NCBI RefSeq assembly: GCF_007829815.1
Contig: NZ_VIWT01000003.1
Span: 1 to 64,000 of the forward strand
Length of the DNA: 64,000 nt
Source: Kitasatospora viridis
GTDB taxonomy: Bacteria; Actinomycetota; Actinomycetes; Streptomycetales; Streptomycetaceae
Direction: 5' to 3'
Below the pieces are notes generated by a model. It was not told the origin of the DNA. It was given only the letters and a program-made list of their open reading frames with translations, and ran no database searches. Shown piece by piece: positions 9,086 through 18,154 of the stretch. A program made the translations under genes and the position numbers. Each line of letters begins with the position of its first letter. The first letter of the stretch is position 1.

Positions 9086-10359
9086 GCCGCACCGTCAGCC
9101 GGGCCCCCGGGCGCCCGGGCGCCGTCGTCACCGGAATGGGCATGGTCACCCCGCTGGGCCGCAAGCCCGGCGAGGTCTTCGAGGCGCTGACCGCCGGGCG
9201 CAGCGGCATCGTCGCCGTGCCCGAGGACCACGCCGCGCACGGGTGGCTGCCCGCCGCCGGGATCTCCCCGCACATCGAGGGCACGGAGGTGCTGCCGCCG
9301 AAGGAGACCCGCTGCGTCGACCGCTTCGTGCTGCTGGCGCTGGCCGCCGCGGACGACGCGCTGGCCGACGCGGGCCTGGTGGTCGGCCGCGACGTCGACG
9401 CCCGCCGCACCGCCGTGGTGCTGGCCACCGGTGGCGGTGGTCTGGAGACCTTCGAGCAGCAGTCGCACCGGCGTCTGGAGCGCGGCCGCCCCGCGGTCAA
9501 CCCGTACCTGCTGCCGGGGATGCTCTCCAACATGGCGACCGCCCGGGTGGCGATCAAGCACGGGATCCGGGGCTTCAGCACCGCGATCGTGACGGCCTGC
9601 GCGGCCGGCGCCCAGGCCGTGGCCGAGGGCCTGCGGCTGATCCGGGCGGGCGACGCCGACGTGGTGGTGTGCGGCGGGACCGAATCCTCGCTGCACCCGA
9701 CGATCGCCGCCACCTTCACCAACGCCCGTGCGCTGGCCCAGGGTTGGGACGACCCGGCGCAGGCGAGCCGACCGTTCGACACCCGCCGCAACGGGTTCGT
9801 GCTGGGCGAGGGCAGCGCCGTCCTGGTGCTGGAGAGCGTCGAGCACGCGAACGCCCGGGGCGCCGCCGGCTACGCCGAGCTGATCGGCTGGGGCTCGACC
9901 ACCGACGCCCACCACCCGACCATGCCCCGCCCGGACGGCGAGGGCGCGGCCGACGCGATGCGCACCGCGCTCGCCAACGCCGGCCTGGCCGCGTCCGACA
10001 TCGGCTACGTCAACGCGCACGGCACCGGCACCAAGCTCGGCGACATCGCCGAATCGGCCGCGCTGAACGCGGTGTTCGGCGAGCACCGGCCCGCCGTCAG
10101 CTCCACCAAGGGCGCCACCGGCCACCTGCTGGGCGCGGCCGGAGCGGTGGAGGCCGCCGTGACCGCGCTGGCCGTGGCCCGTGGCCTGCTCCCGCCCACC
10201 CTCAACCTGGGCGAGCCCGACCCGGCGTGCGACCTGGACCACGTCCGCGGCGCCGCACGGCCGGCGGAGCTGCGGGCCGCGCTGAGCAACGCCTTCGCGT
10301 TCGGCGGCCACAACACCAGCCTGGTCTTCGGGCCGACGCCCACCCGCGCCGCCAAGTAG
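9082..10359 (+). CDS. Beta-ketoacyl-ACP synthase II-type (complete active site)
   Basis: A 425-aa FabF/KAS II-like enzyme. The full Cys-His-His set is visible: C173 in VTACAAGAQ, H313 in VNAHGTGTKLGD and H348 in STKGATGHLLGAAG, with K343. It should catalyse decarboxylative Claisen condensation on ACP-bound substrates. It overlaps the second ligase by ATGA. With the altered ketosynthase at 5737 it may form a heterodimer analogous to KS-alpha/KS-beta, but with the roles of the residues divided differently. No ketoreductase, dehydratase or malonyltransferase gene is seen nearby, so chain extension is probably one or few steps, or relies on primary-metabolism enzymes. Confidence 0.9.
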   Translation: MSRTVSRAPGRPGAVVTGMGMVTPLGRKPGEVFEALTAGRSGIVAVPEDHAAHGWLPAAGISPHIEGTEVLPPKETRCVDRFVLLALAAADDALADAGLVVGRDVDARRTAVVLATGGGGLETFEQQSHRRLERGRPAVNPYLLPGMLSNMATARVAIKHGIRGFSTAIVTACAAGAQAVAEGLRLIRAGDADVVVCGGTESSLHPTIAATFTNARALAQGWDDPAQASRPFDTRRNGFVLGEGSAVLVLESVEHANARGAAGYAELIGWGSTTDAHHPTMPRPDGEGAADAMRTALANAGLAASDIGYVNAHGTGTKLGDIAESAALNAVFGEHRPAVSSTKGATGHLLGAAGAVEAAVTALAVARGLLPPTLNLGEPDPACDLDHVRGAARPAELRAALSNAFAFGGHNTSLVFGPTPTRAAK

Positions 10360-10407
10360 GCCGCCGCCGGCCCACTCTCCTATCAACTGCACCTGCCAGG
10401 AGCCCAG

Positions 10408-11403
10408 TTGTCGATCCAGACGATCACCCATGTCGAGTACCACTGCGCGGACGCCGCGCGGACCGCCGCCGAGCTCCAGCGCGGCTTCGGCTTCCTGCGC
10501 GACACCGACCAGCCCGCGTGGCAGCCCGGAGTGCGGAGCGTCCACCTGCACCAGGGCAGCATCCGGCTGCGGCTCAACTCCAGCGAGCACACCGACCACC
10601 CGGTGGCCCGCTACGTCGAGCGGCACGGCGAGGGCGTCGCCGTGCTGGCGCTCGGCTGCACCGACCCGCAGGCCGCGCTGGAGCGGGCCGAGCGGCACGG
10701 CGCCGTGGTCCTGGACCGGGACGGCGCACTGATCGCCGGCTTCGGCGACACCGCGCTGCGGTTCGTCCCACTGGAGGACGCTCCGGCGCGGAGCGGTGGC
10801 GAACTGCTGGACGCCCTCGACCACGCCGCCATCTGCGTCCCGGCCGGCCAACTCGCGGACGCCGTACGGTTCTGCGAGGCCGCGCTAGGCTTCCACCGGA
10901 TCTTCGGCGAGTACATCGCGGTCGGCGAGCAGGGGATGGACTCCAGCGTGGTGCAGAGCGCCTCCGGCGACGTCACCTTCACCCTGATCGAACCGGACAC
11001 CAGCCGCCGGGCCGGCCAGATCGACACCTTCCTCGCGGACCACGACGGCGCGGGCGTCCAGCACCTGGCGCTGCGCACCGACGACATCGCCACCGCCGTC
11101 CGCACCGCCAGGTCGCACGGCGTCGAGTTCCTCGCCACCCCGGGCACCTACTACGACGGCCTGGCCGAGCGGCTCGGCGGCACCGCGATCCCGGTGCAGA
11201 CGCTGCGCGAGCTGGACGTGCTGGTCGACCAGGACCACGGCGGGCAGCTGTTCCAGATCTTCGCCCGCTCGACCCACCCCCGGCGGACCTTCTTCCTGGA
11301 GCTGATCGAGCGTCAGGGCGCGGGCACCTTCGGCACCGCCAACATCACGGCCCTCTACGAGGCCGTCGAGCGCCAGCGCGCCACCGCCGGCGCCTCCGTC
11401 TGA
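10408..11403 (+). CDS. hmaS: HPPD-family dioxygenase, 4-hydroxymandelate synthase (HmaS)-like
   Basis: A 331-aa non-haem iron(II) enzyme of the HPPD/HmaS family with two VOC repeats. The iron ligands read H139 (LDHAAICVPAGQ), H219 (VQHLALRT) and E298 (FFLELIERQG). The C-terminal segment GAGTFGTANITALYEAVE is the usual lid region. HPPD of tyrosine catabolism and HmaS of arylglycine synthesis share this fold. Placement beside an Hmo-like oxidase and an aminotransferase favours HmaS, which turns (4-hydroxy)phenylpyruvate into (4-hydroxy)mandelate. Start is TTG at 10408 with AGGAG 5 nt upstream. HPPD activity giving homogentisate cannot be excluded by eye. Confidence 0.82.
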   Translation: MSIQTITHVEYHCADAARTAAELQRGFGFLRDTDQPAWQPGVRSVHLHQGSIRLRLNSSEHTDHPVARYVERHGEGVAVLALGCTDPQAALERAERHGAVVLDRDGALIAGFGDTALRFVPLEDAPARSGGELLDALDHAAICVPAGQLADAVRFCEAALGFHRIFGEYIAVGEQGMDSSVVQSASGDVTFTLIEPDTSRRAGQIDTFLADHDGAGVQHLALRTDDIATAVRTARSHGVEFLATPGTYYDGLAERLGGTAIPVQTLRELDVLVDQDHGGQLFQIFARSTHPRRTFFLELIERQGAGTFGTANITALYEAVERQRATAGASV

Positions 11404-11429
11404 CCCGCCTCCACCAGAGAGAACGCCCC

Positions 11430-12344
11430 ATGACCACCGCAACCGAGTTCGTCCTCACCCGGGCCGAGCGCGCCCTGCTGCCCACGCCCGAGGAGGTGGC
11501 GGGCTACCGCGAGCACGGCTGGTACCTGTCCGGCCCGCTGTTCACCGACGAGGAGCTGGACACCCTCCAGGCGGCCACCGAGAAGTACTACGAGGGGCAC
11601 CGCGACCGCACCCTCGCCGTCCGGCCGCCGCGCCTGGCCGCCTGGGAGCCCTCGCACGGACCGGTCCAGCGGCACAACGACTACGTGCACTACGAGAGCG
11701 ACGCGATCGCCGCGATCCTGCGCAAGCCCCTGGTCGGCGCCGTCGCCGCGCTGCTCGCCGGAGCCGAGGAGATCCGGGTCTTCCAGTCGACCCTGATCCT
11801 CAAGCCGCCCGTGCCCGAGGAGCCCTCCAACCGGGTGCCGTGGCACTTCGACAAGCACTACTGGCACACCTCGTCCTCGGACGACATGCTGACCGCCTTC
11901 ATCCCCTTCCACGACTGCGGGGTGGAGAACGGCACCATCACCATGGTCGACGGCAGCCACCGCTGGCAGGAGCTCCCCTCGGGCGAGGACTCCACCCGGC
12001 ACTTCGCCCAACGCGACGGCTCCGAACTGGAGTCGATCCTCGCCGCCAACGCCCGCCACAACGGCGCGCAGGTGCGCAAGGTGCCCATCATCATCCCGCG
12101 CGGGCACGTCAGCTTCCACCACTGCCGCACCTACCACGGCAGCGGCGCCAACCTGGCCGACACCCCGCGCCGGGCCCTCTCGCTGCACCTGCAGGACGGG
12201 GCCAACCAGTACCGCCACGCCACCCGCCCGGACGGCAGCCCCGCCTCCTACAACCACGACGTGCTGGTCCGCCGCACCGCCGACGGCCGCCCCGACTACG
12301 CCGACCCCGAGATCTGCCCCGTCATCTGGCGAGGAGTCCTGTGA
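11430..12344 (+). CDS. Phytanoyl-CoA dioxygenase (PhyH)-like Fe(II)/2-oxoglutarate oxygenase
   Basis: A 304-aa member of the PhyH family. The facial triad is visible as H139 and D141 in PWHFDKHYW and H236 in RTYHGSGAN. Members hydroxylate or halogenate small molecules, often carrier- or CoA-bound. The gene lies between the dioxygenase and the E1 pair and overlaps the E1 alpha start by 4 bp (GTGA). The Asp of HxD is present, so hydroxylation rather than halogenation is expected. Likely a tailoring enzyme acting on the aryl or acyl intermediate. Confidence 0.85.
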   Translation: MTTATEFVLTRAERALLPTPEEVAGYREHGWYLSGPLFTDEELDTLQAATEKYYEGHRDRTLAVRPPRLAAWEPSHGPVQRHNDYVHYESDAIAAILRKPLVGAVAALLAGAEEIRVFQSTLILKPPVPEEPSNRVPWHFDKHYWHTSSSDDMLTAFIPFHDCGVENGTITMVDGSHRWQELPSGEDSTRHFAQRDGSELESILAANARHNGAQVRKVPIIIPRGHVSFHHCRTYHGSGANLADTPRRALSLHLQDGANQYRHATRPDGSPASYNHDVLVRRTADGRPDYADPEICPVIWRGVL

Positions 12345-13342
12345 CGGACAGTCAGTTTCCTTATGTTGATGGGCTCGACACTCCTGCCGGGCGCTACCGG
12401 ATGCTGCGGCTGATCCGCGGCTTCGAGGAACTCGCGCTCACCCTGGTGAAGTCCGGGGAGATCACCGGCGGCATCCACCCCTACATCGGCCAGGAGGCGG
12501 TGGCGGTCGGCGTCTGCGCCGCACTGCGCCCGCAGGACGTGATCACCTCCACCCACCGGGGCCACGGCCACGTGCTCGCCAAGGGCGCGGCCCCCGATCG
12601 GCTGCTGGCCGAACTCCTCGGCCGCACGACCGGGTTGAACAAGGGCCGGGGCGGCTCGATGCACGCCGCCGACTTCTCGCTCGGCATCCTGGGCGCCAAC
12701 GGCATGGTCGGCGCCGGCGGTCCGATCGCGGTCGGCGCCGCCTGGTCCGCCCGGCAGGCCGGTGAGGACCGGGTCGCCGTCGCCTTCTTCGGCGACGGCG
12801 CGCTCAACCAGGGCGTCCTGCTGGAGTCCTTGAACCTGGCCGCGATGTGGCGGCTGCCGGTGCTGTTCGTCTGCGAGAACAACGGCTACGCCACCACGCT
12901 GCCGGCCGTGACCGCGGTGGCCGGCAGCGCCACCGGCCGGGCCGCCGGCTTCGGGATCCCCGCCGCCGAGGTGGACGGGATGGACACCGAAGCCGTCCGC
13001 GCGGCGGCCGCCGAGGCCGTCGAACGAGCGCGCACCGGCGGCGGTCCCGGCTTCCTGGAGTGCCGCACCTACCGCTTCGAGGGGCACCACACCATGGAAC
13101 GGCTGATGAAACTGCGCTACCGCACCCCCGAGGAGATCGCCGACTGGCGCGACCTCGACCCGCTGCCGCGCGCCGCCGCACTCCTGCCGCCCGGCCTCGC
13201 CGCGCAGGTGGACGCCTCGGTCGCCGAACAGCTGGCCGCCGCACGGCAGTTCGCCATCACCTCCGAACATCCGGACCCAGCAGGCGCGTTGGACCTCCTC
13301 TACGCCGACGGCCTGCGCCCGAGGGCGGGGTCGACGGCATGA
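12341..13342 (+). CDS. 2-oxoacid dehydrogenase E1 component, alpha subunit (PglB-like)
   Basis: A 333-aa thiamine-diphosphate enzyme subunit of the PDH E1 alpha/acetoin dehydrogenase type. RGHGHVLAKG lies near residue 67 and GRGGSMH near residue 104. The Mg-ThDP motif starts at GDGALNQG (near residue 148) and ends at CENNGY. The GTG start overlaps the preceding stop and follows GAGGAG; the frame extends further upstream inside the PhyH gene and that extension was discarded. No E2 lipoyl protein or E3 is encoded nearby. With the beta subunit it should decarboxylate a 2-oxoacid. Related PglB/PglC act in phenylglycine formation, and E1 pairs in some polyketide systems pass acyl groups to an ACP. 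Confidence 0.88.
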   Translation: MTDSQFPYVDGLDTPAGRYRMLRLIRGFEELALTLVKSGEITGGIHPYIGQEAVAVGVCAALRPQDVITSTHRGHGHVLAKGAAPDRLLAELLGRTTGLNKGRGGSMHAADFSLGILGANGMVGAGGPIAVGAAWSARQAGEDRVAVAFFGDGALNQGVLLESLNLAAMWRLPVLFVCENNGYATTLPAVTAVAGSATGRAAGFGIPAAEVDGMDTEAVRAAAAEAVERARTGGGPGFLECRTYRFEGHHTMERLMKLRYRTPEEIADWRDLDPLPRAAALLPPGLAAQVDASVAEQLAAARQFAITSEHPDPAGALDLLYADGLRPRAGSTA

Positions 13343-14298
13343 GGCTCTCCTACACCAAGGCACTCAACCGGGCGCTCACCGACGCCCTCGCGCAGGACCC
13401 GGCGGTCTGCGTCTTCGGCGAGGACATCGGCGCCGGCCTGGCCGGCCCCACGCTCAACCTGCTCGACCGGTTCGGCCCCGGCCGGATCGTCGACACCCCG
13501 CTCTCCGAGCAGGCCTTCACCTCGATGGCCATCGGCGCCGCCCTGAGCGGCCGGCGGCCGGTGATCGAGTTCCAGATCCCCTCGCTGCTCTTCCTCGTCT
13601 TCGAGCAACTCGTCAACCAGGCACACAAGTTCTCCCTGATGACGGGTGGCCAGGCCAGTGTCCCACTCACCTGCCTGGTGCCGGGCTCCGGCTCCCGGGA
13701 CGGCTGGGCCGGCCAGCACTCCGACCACCCCTACAGCCTGTTCGCCCACGCCGGGCTGAAGACCGTCGTGCCGGCCACCCCCACCGACGCCTACGGCCTG
13801 CTGCGCTCCGCGATCGCCGACCCGGACCCGGTGGTCGTGTTCGCCCCGGCCGCCGCCCTGCCCGTGCGCGAGACCGTCACCTGGGAGCTGGCCCCGATCC
13901 CCCTGGGCTCGGCCCGGATCCACCGCGAGGGCACCGACGTCACCGTGGTCGCCATCGGCCACCTGGTGCACGACGCGCTGGCCGTCGCGGAGGAACTCGG
14001 CCCGGAGATCTCCGTCGAGGTGTTCGACCCGCGCACGCTCCACCCCTTCGACTGGACGGCACTGGCCGCCTCACTGGACCGCACCGGCCGCCTCGTCGTC
14101 ATCGACGACTCCAACCGCAGCTGCGGCATCGGCGCCGAAGTCCTCGCCACGGCGGCCGAGCAGATGCGCCTCGTCGCCCCGCCCCGCCGGATCACCCGAC
14201 CCGACGGCACGGTGCTGCCGTTCGCCCCCGGGCTCGACCGCGCCCTGCAGCCCCAGCGCGATCAACTGCGGGACGCCGTACGGGCCGTGCTGAAGTAG
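13339..14298 (+). CDS. 2-oxoacid dehydrogenase E1 component, beta subunit (PglC-like)
   Basis: A 319-aa transketolase-type subunit matching PDH E1 beta. FGEDIG lies at 25-30. VDTPLSEQAFTSMAIGAALS around residue 51 includes the conserved catalytic Glu, and the C-terminal transketolase domain has VEVFDPRTLHPFD. ATGA overlap with the alpha subunit indicates a stoichiometric heterotetramer. It is the last gene of the biosynthetic operon. In context its likely 2-oxoacid substrate is the arylglyoxylate made by HmaS and Hmo, or an arylpyruvate (inferred). Confidence 0.88.
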   Translation: MRLSYTKALNRALTDALAQDPAVCVFGEDIGAGLAGPTLNLLDRFGPGRIVDTPLSEQAFTSMAIGAALSGRRPVIEFQIPSLLFLVFEQLVNQAHKFSLMTGGQASVPLTCLVPGSGSRDGWAGQHSDHPYSLFAHAGLKTVVPATPTDAYGLLRSAIADPDPVVVFAPAAALPVRETVTWELAPIPLGSARIHREGTDVTVVAIGHLVHDALAVAEELGPEISVEVFDPRTLHPFDWTALAASLDRTGRLVVIDDSNRSCGIGAEVLATAAEQMRLVAPPRRITRPDGTVLPFAPGLDRALQPQRDQLRDAVRAVLK

Positions 14299-14363
14299 TC
14301 CCTGCCCCCTCGTTCCCCGGTCGAGTTCCGGCCCCCTCTCCACTTGGAGGTTTGCGCGGCACC

Positions 14364-14383
14364 GTTCACCCGTTCGAGTGAAC
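14364..14383. promoter_or_regulatory. Short inverted repeat upstream of the CocE-like hydrolase
   Basis: GTTCAC and GTGAAC (6-bp arms, 8-nt spacer) lie about 90 nt before the hydrolase start, in the 176-bp gap after the biosynthetic operon. It is a candidate operator; no regulator family can be assigned. Confidence 0.3.
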
Positions 14384-14474
14384 AGCATGGAACACCTCCC
14401 CAGGGTGATCATGGCGGGGTCAGCATGTGCCTGACGCCTCGTCACCATCCCTTTCACAGAAGGTGGGTAAAGCC

Positions 14475-16169
14475 ATGCCTGTCGACGGCAGCACGGATCC
14501 CTTTTTCGCGTTCGGAACCGATGACCTCGCGAAGCTGGACGCGATCCGCGAGGCGCTGCTCGACCCCTCGCCGCGCCGGATCGGCCGCCTGGACCAGTGG
14601 GGCCTGGCCGACGACTACGAGGTCTACGCGGAGATCGGCCAGTACTCGGAGACCACGATCACCCTGGCGGACGGGACGCAGCTCGACGCGTCGCTGAGCG
14701 TCCCGCGCGGCCTCGCCCCCGGGCAGACCTGCCCCGCAGTCGTCCTGCCCGCCCCGCTGATCAGCATCGGGCACCGGGCCTACCTCGGCATGCTCTCCCG
14801 CTGGACCCAGGGCGGCTACGTCGTCCTGGCCTACAGCCAGCGCGGTCTCGCGAAGTCCACGGGTGAGATCCACGTCGCCGGACCGCAGGACGTCGCCGAC
14901 GCCGCCGAGGTCGTCGACTGGCTGCTGACGCAGAACCAGGTGGACGCGGAGCGGATCGGCTTCTTCGGCGCCTCCTACGGCGCCGGCACGAGCCTGCTCG
15001 CAGCCGCGAGCGACCCCCGGATCAAGGTCGTCGCGGGCACCAGCGCCTGGGCCGACCTCTTCACCTCGCTGTACGAGAACGGCACCCGCCACCTCGCGGC
15101 CTTCGAGGCCCTGGTGACGCTGTTCGGCGAGGACCGCTGCTCGCCCGAGTTCCGCGAGGTCATCCAGAAGATCCGCGCCAACACCATCGACGACCAGGTC
15201 AGGGAGTTCGCCCGGGTCCGCTCCCCCCGGAACAACCTGGCGAAGTACAACGACGCCGCGACGGCCATCCTGCTGACCACCAGCTGGCACGAGACCATCT
15301 TCTCCGTACCCGCCGTCATCGACTTCCACAACAACCTGACGGGGCCCAAGACGCTCCTCATCCAGGTCGGCGACCACGGCAACGCCGAACTCCCGGGCCT
15401 CGCCGGACTCCCCGCCAAGCCCACCGACATGGCCTACCGGTGGATGGATTACCACCTCGGCGGCACCGCCGGAAACGGCGCGCCGCCGCGGTTCGACATC
15501 CGCTCCGAGTACATGTTCAACCCCCTCTCCGACCTCCGGCACGCCTCCTGGGACGAGTACGCGCAGCCGAAGAAGCGGTTCCACCTCGCTGACGCCGCCT
15601 CCGGGCAGCGCGACGGACAGCTGGTCGAGGACCAGCCGCAGGCGGGCTGGACCCGTTCGGTGAAGGCCACCGGCAAGGGCACCAACATCGTCGTCGCCCC
15701 CAAGCTCGTCCAGACCGGCCTGGCCGAGCGCTGGGGCCTGCCCAACACCTACCGGACCGCCGAGACCGACCGCGGCCTGGCCGCCGTCTTCGCCACCGCA
15801 CCGGTGGCGCAGGCCTCCCGCGTCCGGGGTGACCTGGAGCTGCGGGTCACGGTGAAGGCGCAGCAGGCCGGCGCCACGATCGTGGCCTACCTGCTCGACC
15901 TCAACCCCGCCACCGGCTCGGCCAACATCATCACCCACGCCCCCTACACCTTCACCGACCAGCCGGCGGGCCAGGCCACCACCGTGACCTTCCCCCTCCA
16001 GCCCGCCGACTACGTCGTGGCCCGAGGACGTCAGCTCCAGCTGGTGATCGACACCCAGGACCCGTTCTTCAGCTACGAGAACGTCACCACCCCGGTGTTC
16101 ACCCTCGACATCACCTCCCCGAAGGGCAGCGAGTCCTACCTCGACATCCCCCTCCAGCCCATCGACTGA
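14475..16169 (+). CDS. CocE/NonD-type alpha/beta hydrolase with X-Pro dipeptidyl-peptidase C-domain
   Basis: A 564-aa hydrolase. The N-terminal alpha/beta-hydrolase part has its nucleophile S167 in GFFGASYGAG. The C-terminal jelly-roll region, from about residue 440, is typical of the CocE/NonD (X-Pro peptidase) superfamily. No signal peptide is evident, so it is probably cytosolic. The start MPVDGS follows a purine-rich RBS (AGAAGGTGGG); 16 extra upstream codons are possible. It is separated from the biosynthetic operon by 176 bp with an inverted repeat, so it may be independently regulated. Substrate unknown; esters, amides or beta-lactams are all within the family range. Confidence 0.82.
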   Translation: MPVDGSTDPFFAFGTDDLAKLDAIREALLDPSPRRIGRLDQWGLADDYEVYAEIGQYSETTITLADGTQLDASLSVPRGLAPGQTCPAVVLPAPLISIGHRAYLGMLSRWTQGGYVVLAYSQRGLAKSTGEIHVAGPQDVADAAEVVDWLLTQNQVDAERIGFFGASYGAGTSLLAAASDPRIKVVAGTSAWADLFTSLYENGTRHLAAFEALVTLFGEDRCSPEFREVIQKIRANTIDDQVREFARVRSPRNNLAKYNDAATAILLTTSWHETIFSVPAVIDFHNNLTGPKTLLIQVGDHGNAELPGLAGLPAKPTDMAYRWMDYHLGGTAGNGAPPRFDIRSEYMFNPLSDLRHASWDEYAQPKKRFHLADAASGQRDGQLVEDQPQAGWTRSVKATGKGTNIVVAPKLVQTGLAERWGLPNTYRTAETDRGLAAVFATAPVAQASRVRGDLELRVTVKAQQAGATIVAYLLDLNPATGSANIITHAPYTFTDQPAGQATTVTFPLQPADYVVARGRQLQLVIDTQDPFFSYENVTTPVFTLDITSPKGSESYLDIPLQPID

Positions 16170-16336
16170 CCCACGCCCCGGCACGCCGGTGCGACCGACC
16201 CGATCCCGACGGGCCGACCGCACCGGCTCTCGCCGTCCCTCCCCGCGTGTCCACGCATCACCAACCGTCCCCAGCTGCGAGGATTCCCGCACCGCCGCGA
16301 CCAGGCCGTGGCCGGATCCGAGAGCGAGGGCGCCGC

Positions 16337-16714
16337 ATGACGGACGGGACCGTGGGCATCGGCGGCATCAGCGGCGCGCACGTCATCCTCCACAGCCAGG
16401 ACGCCGAGGCCGACCGCGCCTTCATCCGCGACGTCCTCGGCTTCCCGGGCGTCGACGCGGGCGGCGGCTGGCTGATCTTCCGGCTGCCCCCGGCCGAGGT
16501 CGCCGTGCACCCCGCCGAGGGAGCCCCCTCGCACGAGCTGTTCCTGATGTGCGACGACCTCACCCGGGTCCTCGGCGACCTCGCCACCCGCGGCGTACCA
16601 CTCGCCCGCGAGGTCACCGAACAGCGCTGGGGCCGGCTGGCGGCGATCCGCCTCCCGAGCGGCGCGGAACTCGCCCTCTACCAGCCGCGCCACCCGACCG
16701 CGCACGACCTCTGA
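16337..16714 (+). CDS. VOC-family (glyoxalase/bleomycin-resistance-like) protein
   Basis: A 125-aa single-module VOC protein. It starts with GAHVILHSQDAEADRAFIRDVLG, split here only as the typical beta-alpha opening, and ends with RLPSGAELALYQPRH. Possible metal positions are H19 or a neighbour, plus E and Q near residues 71 and 116. The start MTDGTV was preferred over an upstream in-frame start because of the GAGGG RBS. Such stand-alone proteins act as metal-dependent lyases, dioxygenases or drug-binding resistance proteins; this one cannot be narrowed further. Confidence 0.75.
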   Translation: MTDGTVGIGGISGAHVILHSQDAEADRAFIRDVLGFPGVDAGGGWLIFRLPPAEVAVHPAEGAPSHELFLMCDDLTRVLGDLATRGVPLAREVTEQRWGRLAAIRLPSGAELALYQPRHPTAHDL

Positions 16715-16716
16715 CG

Positions 16717-17070
16717 TCACTGCTCCTCGTCGAACTCCTCGAACGGCTCGTCAGACCAGCGCCACGCCGCCGTCCCGTCACCGTGGACGTGCAACAGGAA
16801 CTCGGCCACCGGCGTCCCGTCGGGAAAGCTCATGACGAGCGCCGCCCGGATCCGCTCATAGCAGGCGTCGGCGCGCTCCCAGTCCTCCTGCTCGGTGGCC
16901 CGCTCCTGCTCGGCGAAGAGCGGCCCGAACTCCTCGAACCCGGGCAGCGCCTCCACCTCGGCGTGCACCCACGGCATGTCAGTCCCCGTCACCCGCAGCC
17001 GGGCGACCTCGCGGTTGTCGTGGTGCAGTCGCCAGGTGCTGGGATCGGTGAGTGGTGAGTAGTCGGCCAT
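16717..17070 (-). CDS. Conserved actinobacterial hypothetical protein
   Basis: A 117-aa acidic protein without signal peptide or membrane segment, rich in Trp and Glu, ending WSDEPFEEFDEEQ. It begins MADYSPLTDPSTW. Its stop lies 2 bp from the stop of the convergent VOC gene. I do not recognise a domain; the pattern of small acidic proteins of this kind is common in Streptomyces genomes. Confidence 0.6.
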   Translation of the reverse strand: MADYSPLTDPSTWRLHHDNREVARLRVTGTDMPWVHAEVEALPGFEEFGPLFAEQERATEQEDWERADACYERIRAALVMSFPDGTPVAEFLLHVHGDGTAAWRWSDEPFEEFDEEQ

Positions 17071-17288
17071 GGCCCGATGGTGGCAGTCTGCGCTGACAAG
17101 CCGTGGGTAGGCCTATCAGCTGAGTGGGCGTCTGCTCCGCACTGCCGTCGGCCGGGGCGGGCGGTGACGCAGTCAGCGGGGGTAGTGAGCGACCAGCACC
17201 TGGCACTGGGCGCCTGCACGGTGAAACGGGATGAGGAGCCCGCCCTCATCGCCCCCACCAAGCCAGTCGCGACGGTGTTGATCAAGCC

Positions 17289-17984
17289 TCAGACCCGGCC
17301 GGAACGTTGGAGCATCAACCGGTAATGCTCCGGGGCAGCCAGGATGAGACTCTTGGCCCGCTCGTGATCGGCCTGAAGGACGCCCGGATAGGCGGACGAG
17401 TCCAGCGAGATCCACAAGGACAGGTCCTGGCGAGTTCCGGGGTCCTCGCAGGCCAGGAAGGCAGTCAAGACCGCATCTCGGTAGTCGTCGCGCAGATCGG
17501 ACAGCGCGTCCAAGGCTGCCTTGCTCTCCGGAACGGGTATGCGGTTCTTCAGGTCGTCCGTTGATGCGTACCGGAGAGGCGGCCTGGAGAAGTACCAGGC
17601 CATCGTTGCCCCGACCTTCTGCGCGTCCGAGCCGGTACGGACGTACCGGATGATCTGCTCCTGCGTCCAGCGGTACCCAAGGGCCTTGATCAGAGGCTTG
17701 ATGAGCTGGTTGATGCCGCTTCGGCACTGGTCATGCACGACGGCATTCATCAGGACGTCAGCGTGCCGGCGGGTGAGGTCAAGGTCCTTCACGGCGCCCC
17801 GACCGATCTCCCAGCGTTTGGCTTCGCAGCGATGATGCTGGTGCTCTCCCGTCATCCGGTCCGGAAGAACCCAGGACGGGCTGAAGACCTCCAACAGCTC
17901 ATCAAGAAGCGGCTCGAAGGCCACTTCCCGCCCAGGGCGGTCAGGGATCATCTCGATTGCCACACCCATCCCCACGACAGACAT
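17289..17984 (-). CDS. Hypothetical protein, base composition unlike its neighbours
   Basis: A 231-aa protein starting at ATG 17984 with GAGGGG about 8 nt upstream. It has no recognisable motif; the C-terminal half is helical and rich in Asp, Leu and Ala (DDLKNRIPVPESKAALDALS). The gene is visibly lower in GC and less biased at third positions than flanking genes, which suggests recent acquisition. It stands alone between two long intergenic stretches. Confidence 0.55.
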   Translation of the reverse strand: MSVVGMGVAIEMIPDRPGREVAFEPLLDELLEVFSPSWVLPDRMTGEHQHHRCEAKRWEIGRGAVKDLDLTRRHADVLMNAVVHDQCRSGINQLIKPLIKALGYRWTQEQIIRYVRTGSDAQKVGATMAWYFSRPPLRYASTDDLKNRIPVPESKAALDALSDLRDDYRDAVLTAFLACEDPGTRQDLSLWISLDSSAYPGVLQADHERAKSLILAAPEHYRLMLQRSGRV

Positions 17985-18154
17985 TTGCCACCCCTCGCCA
18001 GCAGCGCTTCAGGATAACTGTGGTGCGCCGCCGCGGTGCGCAACACGTGTCGCACCTGACGGTGATACGCGGTAGACGGCGACCTGCGCGTTCTCGATCC
18101 TCGCCGCGGTGCCGGTCCCCACCACTACCGCGGTGACCGGCCCCTGAGCCCTGT

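Noticed and set aside
10408..11403. Simple annotation of the dioxygenase as tyrosine-catabolic HPPD.
   Set aside because: HmaS is preferred because the mandelate oxidase and aminotransferase genes are in the same cluster and homogentisate-pathway genes are absent; the alternative remains possible and is stated in the entry.
18009..18154. Open stretch downstream of the pseudogene, with a beta-rich-looking translation on the minus strand.
   Set aside because: Too short, no start or RBS of its own, and no clear homology by eye; treated as intergenic.
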